Origin: Planctomycetota bacterium
GTDB lineage: Bacteria; Planctomycetota; PUPC01; JACPCR01
Direction: 5' to 3'
DNA length: 13,517 nucleotides
NCBI GenBank assembly: GCA_030740295.1
Contig: JASLXP010000804.1
Location: forward strand, 1-13,517
Of this stretch, positions 1 to 5,406 are shown in pieces. Within the stretch, counting starts at the first letter, position 1; every line of letters starts with the position of its first letter. The notes under the pieces are model-generated. The model did no database searches, was not told where the DNA came from, and worked only from the letters and a program-made list of their open reading frames with translations. Both the position numbers and the translations under genes were made by a program.

Positions 1-966
1 TGCCGTGCCGATGGCAAAATACTTATTGACGAAGGGCGGCTTCTTTCGAGTGCCGTACCACATGCGGAACCGGCCATCGCCGATCGGCAGAACGCACTGG
101 CTCGAGGTGTAGTGGGATTCCCAGGCACGCGATGGGTCAGGCCTGAAGATCGGGTTGCTCTCATTCTTTGTCCAACGAATACCGTCTTCGCTGGTCGCCA
201 TGCCGATTGCCGTGCGATCCCCCCTGGCCCAGTAGCTCGCATACCACATGAGATACAGGCCGTCCTGCTTGATCACATAAGGATAGAAGAGCCGGCCCCG
301 TTCCCATTTCTGACCTATTCCCAATACCGGCCTGGGATGTACTACCCAATCATCGCCGTTCTTACTCGTGGCATGCTTGAAGCACCAGGGATCCTTGGAA
401 ACATCCGTAAACCAGAGCTTGTAGGTGTCGCCATCCTTCATCACTGAAGGCGCGTATACATCTTCCAGCAGCGCCAGGGACGGTTCCGTCCATTCGACTC
501 CGTCGGTGCTCCATGCCTGATGCAGCGTGTGTTCGTCGGTCTCCTTGAAATGAGTCGAACTGAAAAAAAGCCGCAGCCGGCCGCCCTCCCTGAGCGTCGA
601 TCCGTCCGGTCTGCGCAGCAATGCCGGAGTGAGGATTGAATGCTTCCTGTCCGCGAAACCCAGCACCGGCCCCGCATGCTTTTCGAAATGAACGCCATCT
701 TTGCTGGTGGCCATTCCGAGCTGAAACACACGTTCCGCAACAGCGCCGCGAGAGCCGGGGTAGTAGAGGCTGTAAGTGCCGTCTTCATAAGAAACGCAGG
801 GGGCGAAAAGATGGGTGTCGTCAAAATCGCCTTCTTTACCGAGGGACACGGAGGGGCCATCAGAGTCGCGTTCCCAGGACTGCGGGCCCAGCCATTTTTC
901 TTTGTTCATGTTTTCTGCGGACAGGTGCAAGAGGAGGAGCGGCAAGAGTGAGGGAGGCAAAGTCAT
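1..966 (-). CDS. Secreted glycosidase-like five-bladed beta-propeller protein, C-terminus cut by window edge
   Basis: The frame is open from an ATG at 966 to the window edge, giving 322 codons with no stop, so the C-terminus is missing. The start encodes a leucine-rich segment (residues 4-15, LLPLLLLHL) ending near SAEN, which looks like a signal peptide, although it lacks the usual basic residues. After it come repeated beta-blade units of the GH43/GH32/GH130-like type. Examples are YSLYYPG followed by LGMATSKDGVHF, YKLWFTD followed by HATSKNGDDW, and LYLMWYAS followed by IGMATSEDGIRWTK. These W/Y-x-G, A-T-S-x-D-G-x-x-W signatures are typical of the superfamily that includes arabinanases, invertases and mannosyl-phosphorylases. 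I cannot place it in one family or name a substrate. It lies 37 nt after the DUF1858-like gene on the same strand and may share its transcript, but no functional link is evident. A downstream ATG (residue 20) is an alternative start that would remove the signal peptide. Confidence 0.82.
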   Translation of the reverse strand, partial: MTLPPSLLPLLLLHLSAENMNKEKWLGPQSWERDSDGPSVSLGKEGDFDDTHLFAPCVSYEDGTYSLYYPGSRGAVAERVFQLGMATSKDGVHFEKHAGPVLGFADRKHSILTPALLRRPDGSTLREGGRLRLFFSSTHFKETDEHTLHQAWSTDGVEWTEPSLALLEDVYAPSVMKDGDTYKLWFTDVSKDPWCFKHATSKNGDDWVVHPRPVLGIGQKWERGRLFYPYVIKQDGLYLMWYASYWARGDRTAIGMATSEDGIRWTKNESNPIFRPDPSRAWESHYTSSQCVLPIGDGRFRMWYGTRKKPPFVNKYFAIGTA

Positions 967-1003
967 CTCTTTTCTACACAGCCGGTCTGGGCAAATCTAC
1001 GCA

Positions 1004-1474
1004 CTACTGTGTTTTCAGACTACCGAGCGGCACAAAACCATCAATGTTCTTCGGCAGAACCTTCGTCGTGCCGTCGAGCAGCCCGTTGAGATGCTGCATT
1101 ACCTCGTCCAGTTCCCTGCCCTGGAGCTCTGATGCCTCACGAATGGTCTCATGTTCCCACGCGCCGCTGCCGGAACATCCGCCGCTGTTGATCTCGAAAA
1201 CCTGCCCCACATCGGGATGGATATCCAACGCCTGCCGGATGGTCATGTGCGGCTCGAATCGGAGCTTCTCCATCTTGCGCAGCAACTGCACCTGAAGATC
1301 GGGCAGGCTGTGTCGCGTCACCCGTCCCAGATCGGATACCTCGGTTGAGAGACCGTAGTATTCGCGGGTCAGGTCATCCACGCGCTGCTGCAGATCCAGG
1401 GCACGATGACTGGCTCGTCGTGCCAGCAGGATGACGCCGATGCCAAGACCCCACGCAAGGAGTGTCATAAACAT
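1004..1474 (-). CDS. Membrane-anchored coiled-coil protein with C-terminal DUF1858-like domain
   Basis: The protein has 156 residues from the ATG at 1474. A start at 1564 is possible but would overlap the upstream gene by 85 nt. The chosen ATG follows that gene's stop by 5 nt and begins directly with a membrane segment (MFMTLLAWGLGIGVILLA, residues 1-18). Residues 22-75 are charged, helical and heptad-like, probably a coiled coil. Residues about 76-134 match the DUF1858/ScdA-N-terminal pattern: MTIRQALDIHPDV, a GGC motif, then ETIREASELQGRELDEVMQHLN. In this family the domain often carries a Cys pair and occurs with Fe-S or redox repair proteins. Here only one Cys (C100) is seen. The N-terminus places the domain on the cytoplasmic side of an inner-membrane anchor (inference). 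Its position next to, and divergent from, an ISC operon is suggestive of a redox or Fe-S role but not proof. Confidence 0.75.
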   Translation of the reverse strand: MFMTLLAWGLGIGVILLARRASHRALDLQQRVDDLTREYYGLSTEVSDLGRVTRHSLPDLQVQLLRKMEKLRFEPHMTIRQALDIHPDVGQVFEINSGGCSGSGAWEHETIREASELQGRELDEVMQHLNGLLDGTTKVLPKNIDGFVPLGSLKTQ

Positions 1475-1479
1475 GTCGC

Positions 1480-2109
1480 TTACTTCGTTTTGCCCAAAAT
1501 CATCTCGTGGACAACCCTCTTCTGTACCCGCTCTGTAAAGCCTCGCCACTGGTATCGATTCCAATCGACTTTCACATCGTCATCGAGAAACGGAAGCGGC
1601 TCGCCCTCGAACCGCCTGCCAATGGCCTTGATCTCCCAGCGCGGCAATTCACCCGTGAGCTTCACTAAATCAAAACGAATGGGCACCTGAAACGTCTGCC
1701 GGCTTCCCGATTTGCCGTACTCAAATTCGAGCAGCGTCCATGCCTCTCTGTTGTCGTTTTCGAAACCGATGTATGTGGCGACCAGGTGCGGCCGCTGCCA
1801 TTCGGGCGCGGTGTTTTTCGTGATCAGGTTTTCTGCAAGTGACTGCATCGCCTCCCGGTGCACATCCAGTGGGTCAATGACAGTCGTGAGAACTTTGTAG
1901 AGCACAGCGGCACCCACAATTGGGAAGAGCACACCCATCACGATGGCGATTTCTTTCAGCGGCAGCGCTTTGAGTCCGCGTTCCTTGCCGCCTACCCAGG
2001 CCAGTCTCCCACAGCCGATGCATTTGAAACTGCTGACGTAGCCGTCGTATTCCCTCTCATGCGGCTTCCCGCACTTCGTGCAAACGACGATGACGAAATC
2101 GACGGCCAT
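1480..2109 (-). CDS. Zinc-ribbon single-pass membrane protein, function unknown
   Basis: The protein has 209 residues starting MAVDF. Its N-terminus holds two CxxC pairs (C10/C13 and C30/C33, CTKCGK and CIGCGR), a zinc-ribbon arrangement. One hydrophobic helix follows at about residues 53-74 (EIAIVMGVLFPIVGAAVLYK), then a mixed soluble domain of about 135 residues that I do not recognise. The frame extends up to 2223, but that extra stretch is translated partly from an intergenic ACTCATT-type repeat (giving LTHYLLLFIPP), so I chose the ATG at 2109. No Shine-Dalgarno is visible in front of it. The gene is 5 nt upstream of the DUF1858-like gene, so the two almost certainly form an operon. The zinc ribbon would be cytoplasmic if the helix is a simple anchor. 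No function is assigned. Confidence 0.7.
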   Translation of the reverse strand: MAVDFVIVVCTKCGKPHEREYDGYVSSFKCIGCGRLAWVGGKERGLKALPLKEIAIVMGVLFPIVGAAVLYKVLTTVIDPLDVHREAMQSLAENLITKNTAPEWQRPHLVATYIGFENDNREAWTLLEFEYGKSGSRQTFQVPIRFDLVKLTGELPRWEIKAIGRRFEGEPLPFLDDDVKVDWNRYQWRGFTERVQKRVVHEMILGKTK

Positions 2110-2123
2110 GGGAGGAATAAAGA

Positions 2124-2142
2124 GTAATAAGTAATGAGTAAG
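2124..2142. repeat. ACTCATT-type heptamer repeat, degenerate copy
   Basis: This 19-bp stretch (GTAATAAGTAATGAGTAAG on +) matches the long inverted-repeat arms at 4591-4618 and 4895-4922 with one mismatch. It lies just upstream of the ATG of the zinc-ribbon gene (minus strand, 2109). Confidence 0.75.
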
Positions 2143-2382
2143 AAGAGCACGGGTCGAAAGCACCAGATTAGTGACTTGTCGTACCGCGTCCATCCATGCT
2201 TGTGTGGCTTGTGGCATCTTCACTGATCCCGAAAGGTTGGGAAGCCTGTCTCAAGCGATCCAGGCCAAAAAGATGTGAAGGAAGGAGCCCAAGAATCTGC
2301 GCTGGAATCGTTTAAGCGTCGACGTCACAAGCACTCCAACATTTATAAGCAAAACCCTATATAAATTACTCTTCGTTTCGAA

Positions 2383-2410
2383 TTGCTTATCTGGATTTGC
2401 CTTCTATACT
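2383..2410 (+). promoter_or_regulatory. Sigma70-like promoter of the isc operon
   Basis: A -35-like TTGCTT (2383-2388) and a -10-like TATACT (2405-2410) are separated by 16 bp. They lie about 85 bp upstream of the iscR ATG in an AT-rich stretch unlike the coding DNA around it. Transcription would start near 2416-2418, inside the palindrome listed separately. The match is by eye. Confidence 0.6.
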
Positions 2411-2414
2411 TTGT

Positions 2415-2440
2415 AAATCAGACTGAATTGGTACTGATTT
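2415..2440. promoter_or_regulatory. Palindrome over the isc start site, candidate IscR operator
   Basis: The 26-bp inverted repeat has perfect 7-bp outer arms (AAATCAG and CTGATTT) and 9 of 13 complementary positions overall. Its left half and centre (GACT then GAATT) fit the GACT-RWWWY core of the E. coli type 1 IscR site, while the right half fits poorly. It covers the predicted transcription start, where a bound repressor would block initiation. Autoregulation of the operon by holo-IscR is known in E. coli. Its use here is inferred. Confidence 0.5.
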
Positions 2441-2494
2441 GGATTCGGCGTTAACTTTCATCAGTACAGTCGGTTAGACAGGACGCTGACACAG

Positions 2495-2986
2495 ATGCTT
2501 AACTTCACCAAGAAAACGGAATACGGGATTATTGCCCTCACGGGCCTCGTGCGAAATTCGGACAGGCCGCTCAACAGTCGTCAGATATCGACTGAGTATG
2601 GTATTCCGTTGCCCATTCTTTCGAACATTCTGAAGGAGCTGGCGAAGAGCGGCATTGTGGAGTCCCTGCGCGGGGCTAAGGGAGGCTACCGCCTGAAACA
2701 GAATGCTGAGGACCTGACCCTCGGCCGAGTGCTGGAGGTCCTCGAAGGCAAAGTGCGTCTCACCGAATGCATGGATGTGGCCGAAGGTGAAGCGTCGGAC
2801 TGCAGCCTTCAGGAGAGCTGCCCGGTGCGAGCCCCGCTTATGCGGCTGCAGCAGAAAATGAAAGGCTGGCTCGATGAAGTATCGCTCGCCGAAATCGCCG
2901 TCGAACCCGATGACCCTCAAGAGAAAGGACCAAAGCTCCATGAAGTTGCCCATATATATGGACAACCCATCCACCACCCAGGTTGA
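2495..2986 (+). CDS. iscR: Rrf2-family Fe-S cluster transcription regulator IscR
   Basis: The protein has 163 residues (E. coli IscR has 162) and the Rrf2 winged-helix opening (MLNFTKKTEYGIIAL, then SRQISTEYGIPLPILSNILKELAKSG and the wing GAKGGYRL at 60-67). It should sense cellular Fe-S status through a [2Fe-2S] cluster and repress its own operon. The cluster loop has C92, C103 and C109, in a C-x10-C-x5-C spacing. E. coli IscR has C-x5-C-x5-C followed by His107; the matching position here is Arg112, so the fourth ligand is missing or different. It is the first gene of the isc operon, behind a promoter with a palindrome. The ATG has only a weak upstream purine run (AGGAC). Its last 47 nt overlap the start of iscS in another frame. 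Closely related Rrf2 proteins such as NsrR are an alternative, but the isc context favours IscR. Confidence 0.9.
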   Translation: MLNFTKKTEYGIIALTGLVRNSDRPLNSRQISTEYGIPLPILSNILKELAKSGIVESLRGAKGGYRLKQNAEDLTLGRVLEVLEGKVRLTECMDVAEGEASDCSLQESCPVRAPLMRLQQKMKGWLDEVSLAEIAVEPDDPQEKGPKLHEVAHIYGQPIHHPG

Positions 2987-4154
2987 TCCGCGCGTACTCG
3001 AGGCAATGCTGCCTTGCTTTGGCGAAGTCTACGGGCACGCGTCCAGCCGCAACCATTCGTTCGGATGGGAAGCTGAAAAAGCTGCTGATGCCGGCCGTCA
3101 ACAGGTTGCCGAGCTCATCGGCTCGACCGCCAAGGAGATCATCTTCACCAGTGGTGGAACGGAAGCGAACAATCTCGCCATCAAAGGCGTGGCCGAGATG
3201 TATAAGGAAAAAGGCAATCACATCATCACTACCACCATCGAGCAGAAATCGCTCCTTGATCCGCTCAAAACCCTCGAGCGTGCCGGTTGCAGTATCACCC
3301 ACCTGCCGGTCGACCAGTACGGCCAGGTAAGCCCGGAAGCGCTCGCCGAAGCCATCACCGATGACACCATTCTCTTCACCGCCATGGTTGCCAATAATGA
3401 GATCGGCACGATCCAGCCGATGCAGGCACTCGGCGCCGTCTGCAAGGAGCACGGCGTGCTCTTCCACGCTGACGCTACCCAGGCCGCCGGCAAGATCCCC
3501 CTCAATGTGCAGGAAATGGGAATCGACCTCCTCTCGATCACCGGTCACCTCATGTATGCACCCAAGGGGATCGGCGCGCTTTACGTTCGCCGCAAGCGGC
3601 CACGGGTGCGGCTCGTTCCGCTGTTTGACGGTGGTGGACACGAACGTGGGATTCGTTCCGGTACGTTGAACGTCGCGGGCGCTGTTGCCCTCGGCAAGGC
3701 CTGTGAGATTTCAAGACTTGAGATGGATGACGAGGCCGCCAGGCTTTCCGCCATGCGTGATCGACTGGAAAAGGGCATCACCGAAAACAACGACGAGGTC
3801 TACGTAAACGGCCATCCCGAGCATCGCCTGCCCGGCATCACCAACATCAGTTTCGCCTACATCGAAGGCGAGGCCATGATGATGGGTATCAAAGACATCG
3901 CGGTCGCCTCGGGATCGGCTTGCACCTCGACCACCCTCGAACCTTCGCACGTGTTGAGGTCCCTCGGCGTCGGTGAAGACCTCGCGCACACCTCCATCCG
4001 CTACGGCCTCGGCCGCTTCAGCACCGAAGAAGAAACCGATTTTGCCATCGAAGCCACCCACAAAGCCGTCGTGAAACTGCGCGAAATGTCGCCCCTCTAC
4101 GACATGGCCAAGGAGGGAATCGATATCAACGCCATTGAATGGCCTGACCATTAA
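2940..4154 (+). CDS. iscS: IscS-type cysteine desulfurase homologue lacking the PLP lysine
   Basis: The 404-residue protein has the same length as E. coli IscS and aligns along its whole length, from MKLPIYMDNPSTTQVDPRV to the IscU-docking tail GIDINAIEWPDH. Retained residues include the PLP-site TE (SGGTEANNLAIKG), D178 and Q181 in DATQ, N in ANNEIG, the HERGIRSGT segment, and the persulfide Cys C328 in SGSACTS. Normally IscS takes sulfur from cysteine and passes a persulfide to IscU. Here two catalytic residues are changed. The PLP Schiff-base Lys (E. coli K206, motif GHK) is Leu204 (GHL, codon CTC at 3549-3551). His104 is Gln102 (IEQK for EHK). A classical desulfurase reaction is therefore doubtful. 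The start at 2940 was chosen by homology, with AGAAAGGA 10 nt upstream; an in-frame ATG at 2874 adds 22 unrelated residues. iscS overlaps iscR by 47 nt and is 29 nt from iscU. Confidence 0.93.
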   Translation: MKLPIYMDNPSTTQVDPRVLEAMLPCFGEVYGHASSRNHSFGWEAEKAADAGRQQVAELIGSTAKEIIFTSGGTEANNLAIKGVAEMYKEKGNHIITTTIEQKSLLDPLKTLERAGCSITHLPVDQYGQVSPEALAEAITDDTILFTAMVANNEIGTIQPMQALGAVCKEHGVLFHADATQAAGKIPLNVQEMGIDLLSITGHLMYAPKGIGALYVRRKRPRVRLVPLFDGGGHERGIRSGTLNVAGAVALGKACEISRLEMDDEAARLSAMRDRLEKGITENNDEVYVNGHPEHRLPGITNISFAYIEGEAMMMGIKDIAVASGSACTSTTLEPSHVLRSLGVGEDLAHTSIRYGLGRFSTEEETDFAIEATHKAVVKLREMSPLYDMAKEGIDINAIEWPDH

Positions 4155-4183
4155 GACCCAAAGTTTTCAGGAGGAACAAAACC

Positions 4184-4582
4184 ATGGCTTATAGCGACAA
4201 AGTCATCGACCACTACGAAAACCCACGGAACCTGGGCAAGTTTGACAAAGAAGACGAACGCGTGGGCACGGGCCTCGCCGGAGCGCCCGAATGTGGCGAC
4301 GTCATGCAACTCCAGATCAAAGTTGAGGACGGCATCATCCAGGACGCGAAATTCAAGACCTTCGGCTGCGGCAGCGCCATCGCCAGCTCCAGCCTTGCCA
4401 CCGAAATGCTCAAAGGGATGAGCATCGACGACGCAGAAAAAGTAAGGAACACGCAACTCGCCAACGAACTCAGTCTGCCACCAGTGAAAATCCACTGTTC
4501 CGTGCTGGCCGAAGACGCGATCAAGCTGGCGATTGCAGACTACAAGGAAAAGTCCGGGCTTGTAGAGGCCGCGGTCTCGTAA
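4184..4582 (+). CDS. iscU: Fe-S cluster assembly scaffold IscU
   Basis: The 132-residue protein is very close to E. coli IscU from its first residues (MAYSDKVIDHYENPRN). It is the scaffold on which [2Fe-2S] clusters are built from iron, sulfur and electrons before transfer to carriers. The three cluster cysteines are present (C37 in APECGDV, C62 in FGCGSA, C105 in KIHCS), as is D39, whose mutation stabilises the cluster in homologues. The LPPVK motif at 98-102 is the binding site for the HscA chaperone, which is encoded downstream. The start is fixed by a strong AGGAGG (4169-4174) 9 nt before the ATG. It follows iscS by 29 nt, so the two should be co-transcribed. With all ligands intact, IscU should be functional whatever the state of IscS. 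Confidence 0.97.
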   Translation: MAYSDKVIDHYENPRNLGKFDKEDERVGTGLAGAPECGDVMQLQIKVEDGIIQDAKFKTFGCGSAIASSSLATEMLKGMSIDDAEKVRNTQLANELSLPPVKIHCSVLAEDAIKLAIADYKEKSGLVEAAVS

Positions 4583-4590
4583 AGGAAAAC

Positions 4591-4618
4591 GTAATGAGTA
4601 ATGAGTAATGAGTAAGTT
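4591..4618. repeat. Left outer arm of the intergenic inverted repeat (TAATGAG x3)
   Basis: Three tandem copies of TAATGAG occupy 4592-4612, and the whole 28-bp arm is the exact reverse complement of 4895-4922. It begins 8 bp after the iscU stop. Confidence 0.9.
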
Positions 4619-4894
4619 GGTCCATGGACGCACTCGAGGCAGGTCACAGAGTACCAACTGCAGCTCATTAAATGAGAGTTCATGATTATCGTGCATTCAT
4701 TCTTCTGTTTTCTGTCCCGAAGGGACATGGCCGGGTAGCCCCAAGTTTCAACCTGGGGAACCGTGGAGAATACAACCATAAGCCCCGGAGGGGCGAAGGT
4801 AGCTCTCTCGTGGCTTGCCGTCGCCTCTCTGCTCCGGGGCTTATGGATGCACGATAATCATGAACTCCTATCTGAAGAAGGACTCCGAAGCAGA

Positions 4895-4922
4895 AACTTA
4901 CTCATTACTCATTACTCATTAC
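4895..4922. repeat. Right outer arm of the intergenic inverted repeat (ACTCATT x3)
   Basis: This 28-bp arm is the exact reverse complement of 4591-4618. It ends 28 bp before the iscA ATG, so it sits in the immediate leader of iscA. Confidence 0.9.
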
Positions 4923-4950
4923 TTATTTCGCATGACGCAGGAATGAACCA

Positions 4951-5316
4951 ATGACAACCGCATTGCTCGAAAGCGACATTACCCAGGAACAACTGATCAC
5001 CGTCACCGAACGCGCTGCCGAAGAGGTCAGGAAGATTCTGAGGTCTCAGGAACTCTCGCCTGAGACCTACCTCCGCCTTGGCGTCAAGGGCGGTGGCTGC
5101 TCCGGGCTTTCCTACACCATCGGTTTCGCGGACACGCCGAGCGAAGGGGATCACGTACACGAAGAGCACGGCGTGCGCATCGTCGTCGATCCCAAGAGTG
5201 CGATGTTCATTGAGGGAATCGAGCTTGGTTTTCAGTCGAGCATCATGGGCCGCGGCTTCACCTTCGAGAATCCGAAGGCCGAGCGCACATGCAGTTGCGG
5301 CAGTTCGTTTTCATAG
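4951..5316 (+). CDS. iscA: A-type Fe-S cluster carrier IscA
   Basis: The 121-residue protein belongs to the HesB/IscA family. The three conserved cysteines are present: C50 in VKGGGCSGLSY, and the C-terminal CxC pair C114 and C116 in RTCSCGSSFS. IscA-type proteins accept clusters from scaffolds or bind iron, and pass clusters to apoproteins, with a role in [4Fe-4S] assembly. The family core begins about residue 12 (QEQLITVTERAAEEVRKIL). The short extra N-terminus (TTALLESDIT) is unremarkable. AGGA at 4939-4942 lies 8 nt before the ATG. Unlike its neighbours it is separated from iscU by a 368-bp gap filled with a repeat element, and it is followed by an intrinsic-type terminator, so its expression may differ from iscSU. 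ErpA is a close relative, but the operon position favours IscA. Confidence 0.94.
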   Translation: MTTALLESDITQEQLITVTERAAEEVRKILRSQELSPETYLRLGVKGGGCSGLSYTIGFADTPSEGDHVHEEHGVRIVVDPKSAMFIEGIELGFQSSIMGRGFTFENPKAERTCSCGSSFS

Positions 5317-5342
5317 GAGCCGGCCAGCACGACAAGTTTCTT

Positions 5343-5380
5343 AAGGGCTGCGACCGGCAAGTCGCAGCCCTTTATTTATT
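5343..5380 (+). terminator. Intrinsic terminator or attenuator between iscA and hscB
   Basis: There is a perfect 12-bp stem (AAGGGCTGCGAC at 5343-5354 pairing with 5361-5372), a 6-nt loop (CGGCAA) and then a T-rich tail (TTTATTTATT, partly in the stem). It lies 26 nt after the iscA stop and 26 nt before the hscB ATG. It should reduce read-through into hscBA-fdx. Confidence 0.8.
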
Positions 5381-5406
5381 CCTCAAAACTCAGGACGAGG
5401 CGACCG

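Larger units (their letters stand above)
4591..4922. repeat. 332-bp inverted-repeat element between iscU and iscA
   Basis: This fills nearly all of the gap between iscU and iscA, and no gene is visible in it. The outer arms (4591-4618 and 4895-4922) are a perfect 28-bp inverted repeat made of three ACTCATT heptamers plus AACTT. A second perfect 21-bp pair lies at 4676-4696 and 4847-4867, and a third 15-bp pair (CCATAAGCCCCGGAG) at 4776-4790 and 4832-4846. Inside are three small hairpins: TGTCCC-GAA-GGGACA (4713-4727), CCCCA/TGGGG (4739-4758) and GCCCC-GGA-GGGGC (4782-4794). The nested arms and lack of coding capacity suggest a REP or MITE-like non-autonomous element, but I see no target duplication or transposase. 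As RNA it would fold into a long structure inside the isc transcript. Confidence 0.85.

Noticed and set aside
441..860. 139-aa minus-strand open frame
   Set aside because: It is an out-of-frame shadow. The true minus-strand frame in this region (1-966) gives beta-propeller sequence and runs to the window edge.
2110..2223. Longer start for the zinc-ribbon gene
   Set aside because: The extension is translated through the intergenic heptamer repeat (LTHYLLLFIPP), so it is most likely non-coding.
2874..2939. Longer start for iscS giving 22 extra residues
   Set aside because: The extra residues do not resemble any IscS, while MKLPIY at 2940 matches the family start exactly and has an upstream purine-rich ribosome site.
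3546..3551. Frameshift as a cause of the missing IscS lysine
   Set aside because: The residues on both sides (ITGH and MYAPKGIGALYV) align without a gap, so paired compensating indels cannot restore a lysine codon simply.
2838..3641. 267-aa minus-strand open frame opposite iscS
   Set aside because: It is a mirror of a strongly conserved gene in GC-rich DNA and has no recognisable domain.
4763..4954. 63-aa open frame between iscU and iscA
   Set aside because: Its sequence (NLLITHYSLLISH) is the translation of the ACTCATT repeat arm, a common false gene.
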